DNA of 64,000 nt from Mesomycoplasma ovipneumoniae (GTDB lineage Bacteria; Bacillota_I; Bacilli_A; Mycoplasmatales; Metamycoplasmataceae): assembly GCF_038095995.1 (NCBI RefSeq), contig NZ_CP146005.1:930001-994000 (forward strand). The letters run 5' to 3'. This document shows positions 1 to 10,502 of the stretch, in pieces. Position 1 is the stretch's first letter. The number at the start of each line of letters is the position of its first letter. Position numbers and translations under genes: made by a program. Below the pieces are notes generated by a model. The model made no database searches. It saw nothing but the letters and a program-made list of their open reading frames with translations, and had not been told where the DNA came from.

Positions 1-971
1 ATTTGCAAAATTCATCTCAAATAATTGATTACTTTTCAAATCAAGAAAATTTTGACAAAGTAAATCTGTTTTTAGAAGAAAATGACGAAAATATAATTGC
101 CAATTTTGATCTAAAACCTGAGTTTAAAGAGCTTTTTCATTTACAAACTCCCTTTATTATTGTGAAAAAAAGCACAAAAAATAGTGAAATTTTTCAAGAT
201 TCAAGAAATATTTTTGATGAACTTTTGTTAGAGCGAATCAATCTTACTGGTATCGAGAACTTGCAAAATGCCAAAAATTTTATATTACAGCAAATCCAGG
301 CAAGTTGAAAAGATGTTAAATACAACTATAATGTCGATTTTGTAATTGAAAATTTTGATAATGTCGTCGAAAATGTGATAAAAAATGCCGAAGAAAGTGA
401 ACAAATACCTCACAAAATTTGAAATTTGACTCTAAAAGTCAAGAAAAATCAAATTAATAAATTTTATGGATCAAAAACTATTAAACTTGTTAATATTATA
501 GGAAGTCTAAATAACCCTAAAATTAGCAATTTAAATCAAATTAAAGCCAAAGAATTTAGTCTTTCTATTTCAAAAAACAGTGAAAATTTGGAAAATGCCA
601 TTAAAGATCATGTCTATAACCTTCTTTTGCCTGAAGAAATTGATTCAAAAAAATATTTGTACTTACAGAATATTTCACAAATTGTGAATAATTTTCGGAC
701 TAATCCAAAATTAGAAAAGGCAACACTTGTTTTAAAACCTGGAACACCTCAGCTAAATGGAAAAAAAGAACTTACTATTTTTAATTCAGATTTTACAACT
801 TTAGGCGATCTAACTTTGGGCGGTTTAGAAAAAAATTCTGAAATTACTAAGTCAAATATTTCAAAATCCACAGCTTATTGACTAATTCCGTTAATTATTT
901 TTTCAATAATAGGATTACTGTTTTTTGGCTTTTGGATTTACAACAAATTTATCGCAAAGTTTAAAAATTAG
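1..971 (+). CDS. Membrane-anchored hypothetical protein, 5' end outside the window
   Basis: An open frame runs from the left edge to a TAG at 969-971 through TGA(Trp) codons at 306, 420 and 879. The visible part, about 320 residues, is rich in Asn, Lys and Glu with no recognised domain. It ends in one hydrophobic helix (after Trp: LIPLIIFSIIGLLFFGFWIY) and a short basic tail, so it is probably a single-pass protein anchored at its C terminus. A terminator hairpin follows about 50 bases downstream. The family is not recognised and no function is proposed. Confidence 0.75.
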
Positions 972-1020
972 AAGCCTCAGAAAAATTAAATAAATTAAAA
1001 TCGCAAATAGTTAATAAAAA

Positions 1021-1056
1021 AAAGTCTTTTACTTGAATAAAAGACTTTTTTTTATT
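1021..1056 (+). terminator. Rho-independent terminator
   Basis: An 11-bp perfect stem (AAAGTCTTTTA at 1021-1031 with its complement at 1038-1048) with a 6-base loop is followed by a T-run. It sits just after the plus-strand gene ending at 971. Because A-runs precede it, it could also work for transcripts from the right. Confidence 0.8.
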
Positions 1057-1060
1057 AATA

Positions 1061-1275
1061 AATTTTAATTAATTTGTTGACTAAAAATAATTATAACTAT
1101 TTTTTGTTAGACTTTGTTTAAGAAAGGAGTTTTTCAGATTTTTAAAAATTTTTTCAAAAAACAAAATAATAGCTGTTTTAGATAGGTTTTTTCAACTAAG
1201 AAGAAAAATTTTAGCCTTGATAGATAGAGCTAAATTTAAAAAAATATTTAAAATTCAGTCACTAAAGCTGAAGTT
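1061..1275. other. Noncoding A/T-rich spacer between convergent genes
   Basis: No open frame with a plausible start is seen. A lone SD-like AAAGGAG near 1124-1130 is not followed by a start codon. Nothing else is recognised between the terminator and the 3' end of nusG. Confidence 0.5.
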
Positions 1276-1851
1276 TTAGTTATTGAACTTTTTTAAATTT
1301 TTATATTCAAAGGTCGCAGGAGCTTTACGCCCAAAAACATTTTCAAGTTCTACTGTTATTAAGGTTTTAGTCTCATTCATCTCGATAATTTTACCAATAT
1401 CGCCAGAAAAAGGACCTTGAGTCACTTTTACCCAATCGCCAATTTGTCAAGTTATTGCAGTAGTATCGTTAGTTTCTTGAAAACTAAGAACTTTTTGATT
1501 TCAATTTTCTTTCATTCGCTCGAATTGCCGAATTGAAATTGGCGTTGGTTTAGTTCCTCTACCATGAGAACCAACAAGTCCTGTTACATATTGAGTATTT
1601 CTAACAACAAATCAGGCTTTATCAACCATATTCATCTTGATAAAAAAGTAGCCCTTATATAAATTACGATATTTGAGTTTTTTTTCAGCTTTTCCGTTTG
1701 TGCTTTCCTCATAATAAGGGACATCAAATTTTATTATTTCCTGAAAGTGCTCTTCTAAATTTTCATATTTTATTCGGTTTTTAAGTAAAGTAATTGCAAC
1801 ATCTTCTTTTGATGAAATAGTTGAAATCATGTATCACTTATATATTTTCAT
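1276..1851 (-). CDS. nusG: Transcription termination/antitermination factor NusG
   Basis: The 191-residue protein has an N-terminal NGN domain (starts MKIYKWYMISTISSKE) and a C-terminal KOW segment (GDWVKVTQGPFSGDIGKI, then VFGRKAPATFEY). NusG binds RNA polymerase and links transcription to translation and pausing. The start at 1851 has the SD AAAGGAG just upstream, which overlaps the end of secE. TGA codons at the sixth codon and later encode Trp. It is last in the rpmG-secE-nusG cluster, the classical order in bacteria. Confidence 0.95.
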
Positions 1852-1869
1852 AGTATTTTTTGCTCCTTT

Positions 1870-2106
1870 CTAAATTCCTACTCCGGCTTGATTTCAAATA
1901 TAGGCAGCAATAATTGTAATTGCGAAAAAAACGGCCATAAAAATAAGTGAAAAAATTATTGTTTGCCCAAAACTTTGAAAAGCGACTCGACTTGTTGGTC
2001 ATTTTACCCTTTTCATTTCTTTAATAAAAAGGCGAAAGAAAAATTTTTTTTTGCCTTTTTTTGTCTCGTCGGGGACTTTAACATTTTTTGCTTGTTTTTT
2101 TCACAT
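1870..2106 (-). CDS. secE: Preprotein translocase subunit SecE
   Basis: The 78-residue protein has a basic N terminus, the conserved amphipathic stretch EMKRVKWPTS, and one C-terminal transmembrane helix (IIFSLIFMAVFFAITIIAAY). This is the short single-helix SecE layout. SecE stabilises SecY, which is encoded here at 33377-34798. The ATG overlaps the rpmG stop (TAATG), and AAGAGGA lies just upstream. The second codon is TGA(Trp). Confidence 0.93.
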
Positions 2107-2246
2107 TATTTTTCCTCTTGGTGTAAAGTAGATTTGCGACATATTTTACAAAATTTATTAATCTGAAGGCGAGTTTGAAGCGATTTATTTGTTTTATAGT
2201 TCCGATTTTTACAAACAAAGCAGCTTAGACTAATTTTTTTCTTCAT
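2106..2246 (-). CDS. rpmG: 50S ribosomal protein L33
   Basis: This 46-residue basic protein has the paired cysteines of zinc-binding L33: CFVC near residue 9 and CKIC near residue 33. It starts MKKKISLSC. It is the first gene of the rpmG-secE-nusG cluster and overlaps secE by one base. Confidence 0.9.
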   Translation of the reverse strand: MKKKISLSCFVCKNRNYKTNKSLQTRLQINKFCKICRKSTLHQEEK

Positions 2247-2287
2247 ATTAATCCTAAAAATTTAACATTACAGTCTATAATTATATA

Positions 2288-2839
2288 TTAATTTAGGAAA
2301 AAACTTCTTAATTTATTACTTGTAGCTCGAATAAAATCATTAACCTTTTGTGTGGTGATGCCAATTTTTTTAGCAATAACATTAGTTGGAATATCTTGAA
2401 TAAAAAACATTTCAAACATTTCCATCTCAAGTTCGTCAAAAGATTCGGTAATTCGGTTGTAAATATCTTGAATTTCTAGTTTGTGAAGCTCGCTTTCGAC
2501 AGCAAATTCAATATTTTCAGGTAATTCATCAAGTGAAACTGAAAAATTTGCTATTTGATAGTTTTTTGTGGTAAAAGAAGTTGCATACCCTAACATAAAC
2601 AGTTTAATTTTGTGAACCAAATAATTTTCAAGCGGGATACCTAAACTAGGGTCAAATTCTTCATATAACTGCACAAATTTGTCAATTGAAGCATTAAATA
2701 AGTCTTGATAAGTTATCGGTGTGAGGGCAAAAGTTTTTATCACTTGTTTTGAACAAGCTAATAAAATATGCGAATATTTGTTTAAAACGGTAAAATATCT
2801 CTTATTTTTTGCTATTTTTTTCTTACGATCTAATCACAT
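2288..2839 (-). CDS. Sigma-70-family-like protein
   Basis: The 183-residue reading starts at the ATG at 2839 (MWLDRKKIAKNKRYF); a shorter GTG start lies at 2743. Residues about 40-80 (QDLFNASIDKFVQLYEEFDP, then SLGIPLENYLVHKIKLF) resemble sigma-70 region 2. The C-terminal part (IPTNVIAKKIGITTQKVNDF) looks like a region-4 helix-turn-helix. It is divergent and short, so it may be an alternative sigma factor or a relic that no longer recognises promoters. It lies 25 bases after the trmH-like gene, in the same direction. Confidence 0.6.
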
Positions 2840-2864
2840 TTTGTAAATAAAACCTCATAGTTCT

Positions 2865-3554
2865 TTATTTTTGTTTGTTTTTTAGATAAAAAAGTATAAT
2901 TCCCGTTGCAACTGTGACGTTTAGAGAATCAATTTTACCTTCCATCGGAATAAAAAATGACTCATCGCTAGCATACAAACTACTTTTTTTAATTCCAGTA
3001 GCCTCATTGCCAACTATAATTGCACAGGGAAAATTAAACTGAATTTCATTAATTTTTTTACTTTTTTCGCCTAAATCAGTGGCATAAATTCAAAAACCTA
3101 TTTTTTTTAGTTTATTAATTGCAGCTACAATTGAATTTACAAGAATAAACTTGATACCAATAAAGCCACCTGATGCAACTTTGAATGTGGTTTCATTTAG
3201 TTTAGCTGCTCGCTTTTTGGGCAAAATTATATGCTTAATTCCAAAACAATTTGCTGTTCTAATAATGTTACCGAGATTATTTTGATCATGAATATGATCA
3301 AGAATTAAAACAATTTCGGGTCTATCCTTGTTTAAAACATCAATTTCAAAAAATTTAAAGTTTTCAACAACGCCAACAAAACCTTGGTGGTTGGCAAAAA
3401 CTAATTTATCTAAAAAATCTTTATTAACTATTTGTACTTTTTGGTTCGAAAAAATTGGACTATCGGGCTGTTTTAAACAGTAAATTTGTTTAAAAACAAA
3501 CCCATTTTTAATTGCTTCTATCACCGAATTCTTGCCACAGATATATTTAAGCAT
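2865..3554 (-). CDS. SpoU/TrmH-family RNA 2'-O-methyltransferase (RlmB-like)
   Basis: The 229-residue protein has an N-terminal substrate-binding part (YICGKNSVIEAIKNG) and the SPOUT knot motifs: LILDHIHDQNNLGNIIRTA near residue 95, then CAIIVGNEATGIKKS and SLNVTVATGIILFY at the C terminus. Such enzymes methylate a ribose 2'-OH in rRNA (as RlmB) or tRNA using AdoMet. One TGA is Trp. It follows cysS directly, the usual cysS-rlmB pairing in Firmicutes and mollicutes. Confidence 0.9.
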
Positions 3555-3587
3555 ATTTTTTCACTTTCATATGAAACGCGGAAAAAA

Positions 3588-4796
3588 TTATGAAAAAATG
3601 AACCTTTTTCATAATTTTTCGCGATATTTATCAGCTTCTTCATATTTTTTTTGTTCAAGGAGTTTTTTTCAGATCTCAATATTTTCTTGATCTTCAGAGT
3701 TAATTTCTTTTTTTGCAAAGCTAAATCTTAGTAATTTGAATATAAAGACAATTTCTGAATTCTTTTTTTGTTTTGCTAAATTAGAAATTAAAAAAATGGC
3801 ATTAGAAAATTTTTGTTCTTCAATAAGTGATAAAATTTGATCAACAAGGCTTTTTTCAATTTCTTTAGGATTAAGAATTCAGTCAAAATAAATTTTTTTG
3901 TATTTTGTTATTAATTTTTGGTGATTTTGGATTAATTCATCTGTTAAATTAATCGGGACACTAGGATTTATTGACAAAAAAATGCTACGAAGAACATCTG
4001 GGTCATATTTTTTGGCAAATTCTTTTGCAAAAATTATATTTCCGATTGATTTAGACATTTTTTTACCGTTAAAATTTACAAAGCCAACACGAATTCATTT
4101 TTTTGAAATTGGCTCATTTGTTAACGCAAAATGTTGGGCATTTTCATTTTCATGATGCGGAAAAATCAAATCAACACCACCTCCGTGAATATCCACTGAA
4201 TTTTTCTCAAAATGATTATAAATAATTGCTGAACACTCAGTATGTCAGCCAGGTCTACCTAGGCCAAAAGGAGATTCAAAAAGTACGCCTTTTTTTGTTT
4301 TTTTTCACAAAACAAAATCGTTTACAGATTTACTTTGACGATCTTTTTGATACAAATTGTGGACTTTTTGTTGAGAAATTACACCGTAATTTGCAATTTT
4401 ACTTGCATCAAAAACAAGGTCGCCGTTTTGGTTAAAATAAGTAAAATTTTTATCTTTTAACTCCACAATATAGTCGATAATTTTGTCAAGAATTTGCGTT
4501 ACTTTTATAATTTTGTCAGGTTTTTTAACGTTAAATGTTTCAAGAACACTGAAATATTCAAAAATGTATTTTTGACTTAATTCAGCTTCAGTTAGCCCTA
4601 ATTCCATTGCTTTTTCGATAATTTTGTCATCAATATCGGTGATATTTTGGATAAAATTAACTTTTTTGCCAAAGTATTTTCATACTGAAACTAAAAAATC
4701 AAACACAATTACCGACCTTAAATTGCCGATGTGAACGTGATTATAAACCGTAGGACCGCAAAGATAAACATTCAAATTACTTTTAGTTGAGCTCAT
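3588..4796 (-). CDS. cysS: Cysteinyl-tRNA synthetase
   Basis: The 402-residue class I synthetase has the zinc/nucleotide-binding start [15 protein letters not shown] (HIGN signature), [16 protein letters not shown], and KMSKSIGN. It charges tRNA-Cys. It is shorter than typical 460-residue enzymes because the C-terminal anticodon part is reduced, as is common in mycoplasmas. Its start overlaps the end of the metallopeptidase gene by 14 bases, and no clear SD is visible. Several TGA codons are Trp. Confidence 0.93.
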
Positions 4797-5478
4797 AATT
4801 CGTTAATTTTTTAACTAAATCAGTGTAATTAGGTATAATTTTACCAATTTTTTCCCAAAAAAGCTTGCCGTGGTTGCGAAAAAAATGGTGAACTACCTCA
4901 TGAACAATTACATAATCGATAATTTCCTTGGAAAATGCAAATAAATATTTGCTATAATGAATTTTTTGACGATAATAATTGGTGCCTCATGATGTATTTT
5001 TTCGCGATAATTTGACTATATAATCAGGGACTTCTAAGGTTTTGGTTCAAAATTTTGTTCGCTGAATCAGGTAGTCTTCAAAATGTTTCATTAACAGTTT
5101 TTCAATTTTAGCCTCAATATTTTTTGGCCGACCTAAGGAAAAAATAGCAAACTGACTTTGCAAATAGAGTTTATTTTTTGTTTTTATTAGACTAAAATAG
5201 TTTTTTTTACCAAAAAGGTAAAAAAAAGATTCAGAAAAGTGCAAAACTTGTCTTAGTGGCAAAATATTTATAATTTTATTAAAATATTTTGAATTTCTGA
5301 CACTCCTGATTAAAACTTCATCACTTAGAATAAGTCCGGTCTGAACCAAAATATAGTCATCAACTAATTTAACTATCAGGCGCGAACTTTTAGGCCTGAA
5401 TTCAACAAAAATAGGATAATTTTGGCCATTTAGGTCTATTTTTAGTTCGCGAAACTTAGCTTTTTTGTTGGAATTCAT
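4783..5478 (-). CDS. YgjP/M48-like zinc metallopeptidase domain protein
   Basis: The 231-residue protein has an N-terminal beta-rich part and a C-terminal gluzincin motif [16 protein letters not shown], matching the HExxH...NHxxxFW pattern of the YgjP (DUF45) family. The two histidines and the Glu would bind zinc and catalyse. The substrate is unknown. It overlaps both neighbours by more than ten bases, so it is translated within the operon. Confidence 0.8.
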
Positions 5479-6694
5479 TTTTAGTTATTTTTAGTTCGAT
5501 TGTATTTGCGCTTTTGTCAATAATTTCAAATTCAAGTTTGTATGTTGGCCAGTCAAAATAGAATTTCGCCCCTAAAACCAGCTTTTTTTTCGAACTTTGG
5601 GATAAAAGTCACTGATTTAAATTTTTAAAATTAACAGGAAGATTGACCGCTAAAATTTTGTTAATTGTCAAAATAGAAGTTTCAGCTTTTGTTGTAATTT
5701 GATTTGGACTAATTTGATAAAAATCAAGGTCATCGCGATAGTCATACTCGTCATAAATTGGGCCTAAAAGACACTCGAGAATATCTTCAAATGTAAGAAT
5801 TCCAACGATTTTTTGTGATTTATTTGACTCAACTACAAAGCCTAAATGAGATTTTGATTTTTTCAAAATCTCATAATTTGTTTTAATCAAAGAAGTCGAA
5901 AGAAGAAGAGGTGTTTTTATTATATGGTCATTGATATCAAATTTATCAAGGTGTAAAATGTCTTTTGAAAGTAAAATTCCAACAAAATTGTCATCTTTTC
6001 AAACAGGAATTCGAGAAAAATTTGAGTCAATTATTACTTCTTTGATCGACTCAAGACTATCTTCATATTTTACAAAGACAACATCTTCAAGTTTGGTAAA
6101 ATGTTTGGCTGTTGTAAAAGAGTCAAATTCAAGCGCTCGAATTGCCAAGTCAGATTCATCTTTTTCAAGAACATCTTCTTGGTGAGCTTGTAAAATTATT
6201 TTTTTTAGCTCATTTTCCGTGTTTGTTACATTGATTTTTTTGACAAATTTAGTCATTAAAGCCGCTAGTGGAAATAAAAAGTAGTAAAAAAAAGTAATAA
6301 AAAATCAAAAAGCTTTTAAAAATAAAATCGGTTTTTTTCGCCCGAAAATTTTAGGGTAAATTTCGCCAAAAATTATTAACGGCGGAGTTGTTGCTGCTAT
6401 TGAAATTAAAATTTGTAGCGATTCATTAATTGCTAAATTTGAAAAAAGTGCCGAAATTATGATAGAAATTCCGATGTTGACAATGTTGTTTCAAATTAGA
6501 ATAATTGTTAGTGTTTTTTCATAATTGTCATAATATTTAAGAATTTGCTTTTTTCCTCAAAAAGAATCAGAAATATTTTCATCAACTTTAGCCCGACTTG
6601 TGGCGGTAAAAACGGTTTCACTTGCTGAAAAAATGGCCGAAATTAAAAATAAAAATAATAAAACAATTCCTAAAGCAATAAAATAACCCGGCAT
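5456..6694 (-). CDS. CNNM (DUF21)-CBS-CorC domain membrane protein
   Basis: The 412-residue protein has a hydrophobic DUF21 part with several membrane helices (residues about 1-145, starting [20 protein letters not shown]), then two CBS domains (VFVKYEDSLESI...SRIPVW and LGFVVESNKSQKIVGILTFED), and a C-terminal CorC_HlyC domain. The family is annotated as hemolysin C-like or as Mg/Co efflux proteins. The start overlaps the dnaB stop (TAATG), with AGAGGA upstream. True hemolysis is not implied. Confidence 0.88.
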
Positions 6695-8091
6695 TAGTCC
6701 TCTAATCCTAAATTTATATCATTTTTATTTTTGTTTGCAACATTAAAATCAAGGGCAGCAATAAACTGGCCAATTTCAGGCAAAAAATTAAAAAATAAGG
6801 TTCCAGTTGGACCATTTCTGTGTTTTGCGATAATTAATTTTGTATTTGGACCGCTGTCAAAATTAGACTGATCATCTTCTCTTTTATTATAATAGTTGTC
6901 GCGGTGTAAAAAAGCAACAAGGTCAGCATCTTGCTCAATTGCTCCAGATTCACGCAAATCTGAAAGTAAAGGAGTTTTATCCTCCCTTCGTTCAACATTT
7001 CTTGAAAGTTGCGACAGAGCAATAATCGGCGTATTAACTGCTCGAGCTAGTTGTTTTAATTTTCGGGAAATAATTGAAACCTCGACTTGACGGTTGTAAT
7101 TTTGATTATTTGCACTTGAATTTATAAGTTGTAAATAGTCAAAAATAATAAGATCATATTTGATATTGTTGCGATAGCGTTTTTGAACTTCTCAAAAAAT
7201 GTCGTCAATATTGATCGAACCTGAGTCATTTATGGTCAATTTTGCCTCTTTTAGTCGTTTTGAGATTGCTTTTTCAATTTTTATTAAATCTTCAGGGCGT
7301 AAGTTTTTCGGTGTTTTGAATTTATTGGCCTCAATTCCTGAGACAAGTGATAAAAGCCGAGTTCCTAAATCTGTGTTTGACATTTCAAGGGCAAAAAATA
7401 GCACAGATTTTCCACTTTTGCAAACATTTCAGGCCAAATTAAGGGCAAAAGCTGTTTTTCCAACTGAGGGTCGAGCTGCCAAAATTACAAGTTCACCCCT
7501 TTGAAAACCAGAAGTTACAACATCTAAATTGTCATAGCCAGTCGAAATTCCTTTAATAACATTTTGACTTGTGCGAAGTTCGGTAATAAATTGAAAAATT
7601 TCCTGGGCAATTTCATAAATTGAATAAAAAGACTGTTTGGTGCTGTCTAAAGTCAAAAGATTAATTTTGTCAACAATTTGACTTGTAATTTCAATGGAAG
7701 TTTTTTTACCAAAATCTAGTTCGTGACTTGATTCTTCAATGATTTTTTTGAGCTGACGTAGAGTTTTTTTTTCGCTGACAATCCTCAAGTGCGAAGTAAT
7801 TTCTGAAGGCAGAGAAAAATTATTATTATAAAGTCAAATTATGAAGGACTTTCCGCCTATTTTTTCCAGCTTTTGATTTTTTTGCAGTTCTTCAATTATT
7901 AAATTAACTTCAGGATCAGGCACGCTGGCAACAACAGTTTTAATTGCTTTTGCAATCTCAACTAGTCTTAGATCGCTAAAATCATTAGGGTCAATTGCAT
8001 CAATATAATTGATAATTTTTCTGGGATTTGAAAGCAAAAAAGAAATTATAAAGGACTCAATATCAGGGGAAGTATATCGCGAATTATTCAT
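6694..8091 (-). CDS. dnaB: Replicative DNA helicase DnaB
   Basis: The 465-residue protein has an N-terminal DnaB domain with the start [15 protein letters not shown], a linker, and a RecA-like motor. The motor shows Walker A ([17 protein letters not shown]), FFALEMSN, Walker B ([12 protein letters not shown]), [12 protein letters not shown] and the [13 protein letters not shown] segment. It unwinds DNA at the fork as a hexamer. Three TGA codons are Trp. It overlaps rplI by eight bases and touches the CNNM gene. Confidence 0.95.
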
Positions 8092-8521
8092 CTTTTACAA
8101 CGTTTATTTTTAAAGTAGCACTAATTTCTGGACTTAATTTAACAGTAACATAACTTGTTCCAAAATTGGAAATTCCTGGCGTTTGAATTAAGTGCTTATC
8201 AATAAAAATATCTTTGGTCTCAAGCTCCTTTTTTATTTTTTTAGCCGAAATTGCGCCGTGGACTGAATCAAGTGTCCCTTTTAATTTAAATCACAAAACA
8301 GTATTTTCAATTTGAGTTTTGAGTTGAACTGCCTGATTTTTTTTATTTTCCTTTTCAGCTTCAATTTTTTTTAGTCTTTCTTTTAAAAGTTTTTCAGTTC
8401 TTGGATTAAAAGGTTCTGCCAAATTATTTTTAAACAAATAATTGCTAGCATAACCAGCTGAAACCTCAACAACACTGTTTGCACGACCATCTTTTGTGTC
8501 TTTAAGTAGAATTACTTTCAT
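8084..8521 (-). CDS. rplI: 50S ribosomal protein L9
   Basis: The 145-residue protein starts MKVILLKDTKDGRANSVVEV, followed by the L9 N-terminal signature (GYASNYLFKNNLAEP) and a long helix (KLLKERLKKIEAEKENK). It overlaps the end of gdpP, giving the gdpP-rplI-dnaB order that is conserved in Firmicutes. An upstream in-frame ATG exists but would lie inside gdpP; the chosen start has GGAGA upstream. Confidence 0.93.
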
Positions 8522-10496
8522 ATTCTCTCCTTTGAATTGCAAGTTTAATATTTTCAACAAATTCAGAAAAAGTCTCAACTGTTGAATAAGCAGCTGCTGA
8601 AGTTACATTTCCGCCTCCACCAACTTGCTCTGCTATATATTGAACATTAACATTTTCAACACCTCGAGCTGACATTTTATAATTTTTTTGTTGTGGTAAT
8701 TTTGCCACAACAAAGGCAGCTTGCCGATTTTTAACTAACAAAATTTGCTCACAAGCAATCGAGACTAAATCAGTTTCAATTTCCCGGTCAAGACTTGCAA
8801 GAAAAAAACCTGGCTTAACTTCGGTGACATTTTCAAGAATTTCTTTAATAATTTTTGACTCATTTTCATTAAGTTTGAGAAATTCACCAGTTTTTGCAGT
8901 TTTTGCACCTCAACGAACAAGGGCGGAAACGGCCGCAAAAGTCGAGGCACTGGCAGTTTTTTTAAACTGAGCCGAGTCAACATATAAGCCATTAAGCAAA
9001 ATTTGGGCTCATTCTTGATCAATGCTGATATCTGAGTGAATTGTTAGCAAAATTAAGTGCGTAATAATTTCACATGTTGATGAAGATGAGACATCAATAT
9101 AGTCATGAATTAATTCCAAAATCCCTTGCATTTTGGAATTAATTCCGTGATGATCAAAGACAAAAACATTTTCCAAATTGATTTGATCAAGAGCTTTTTT
9201 GTTTTCAATTCGCTCAACATCAGAAACATCAACTAAAATGGCAAGGCAAGTATCGTTATTTTTTGAGGCCATTGTAATTTTTGAGGCAACTGAACGCGAT
9301 ATAAAAATATTTTTCTTGATAAAATCAGCTTGCGATAAAAATCTTGTCGTTGTTGTGTCAAAAGTCTGGTTTTGAATATAAAAATTAATTTTTCTTTTGT
9401 AAATAACTTCAGCATATCTTTTTAAAAAATTACCCAAAACATAACCAGAACCAAATGAATCTAAGTCAGAATTAATGTGCCCATAAATTATTATATTATC
9501 AATTTTTTCGAGTTTTTCAACCAAAAGTCGTGCAATTCTTCTAAGTCTAACAAGCGAATGGAGGCTGAGAGATTCACTATAAGAACCATAAGAAAAAGGC
9601 CTTTTTCCATAAGGATAAATTGAAACTTGATTTCCACCACGAGTTTTTGAAAAAATTAAAGCCTCATTTGCTAGTCTTTTTACTTCCACTAAATTTGTTG
9701 TGCCAAATCCAAAGCCGACTGAAAATCAAACTTCGGTTGTATCATCAATTTTAGTGCTCTCGTCGCGAAAAATGTAAAAATGATTTTTTTGTCAAAGCAC
9801 AAAAGTTTCATAATGTAAAACTAACATAATCCGGCCGTCTGCGTATTCTTTGTACAAAAATTTATATTTTTGTGACAATTTTTCAAAAAAATCATTAATA
9901 AAAATTTTGATTTTAGGGTAGTCTTGATCGCTACTGCGAAAATTTGTTGAGACAAAATTATCAACCTCAACCTCGGCAAAAACAAGCGAATTATTTTCAT
10001 AACCTTGCGAAATTGACTTAAAAAGTGTGATATCACGATAAGAAATTCAATATGCAAATTTATTATAATTAATTTCAAATCAGTTATTTCCCCTTTTTAT
10101 TTCAAATTTTGGTGGAATATCTTCAACCTTTTTATATTGGGGAAAAAGATAAAAAATATCACGATTCACTAATCTTTCTGGGTATAAATCTTTAACGTAT
10201 TTGGAAACTTTTGTAATTTTGTAAGTTGAAGATAAATTGATAATTCCAATATTATTTTCCTCGTTAATAAGGTCGAATTTTTGGTAATAAAAGTGATTTT
10301 GCTTAATTACAAATTGGTAAAAAACAACAATTCCAACCGTTAGCGAGATAATAAAAATTATGAAAATTCCGACAGCTAATGTGAAAAAAAGGTAAAAATC
10401 AAAAGCATCATTAAAAATAACTTTTAATAATAAAGTCGTAATTTCAAGTAAAAAGCTTATAAAAGAAATTGAAAACGGGAAAAGAAATTTTTTCAT
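8502..10496 (-). CDS. gdpP: Cyclic-di-AMP phosphodiesterase, GdpP type
   Basis: The 664-residue protein starts with two membrane helices (residues about 1-80), followed by a PAS-like and degenerate GGDEF region. DHH and DHHA1 domains follow: GHINSDLDSFGS near residue 340, FDHHG near 448, and GGGGNVTSAAA near 620. GdpP enzymes hydrolyse c-di-AMP to pApA at the membrane and so set potassium and osmotic balance. It lies between leuS (6-base gap) and rplI. Confidence 0.88.
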
Positions 10497-10502
10497 GAGT
10501 GC

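Noticed and set aside
1124-1130. SD-like AAAGGAG as the start of a small gene
   Set aside because: No start codon and no open frame follow within a useful distance.
5931-7504. Plus-strand open frames opposite the CNNM and dnaB genes
   Set aside because: They are shadows of well-supported minus-strand genes and are rich in Ser/Lys from complementary codons.
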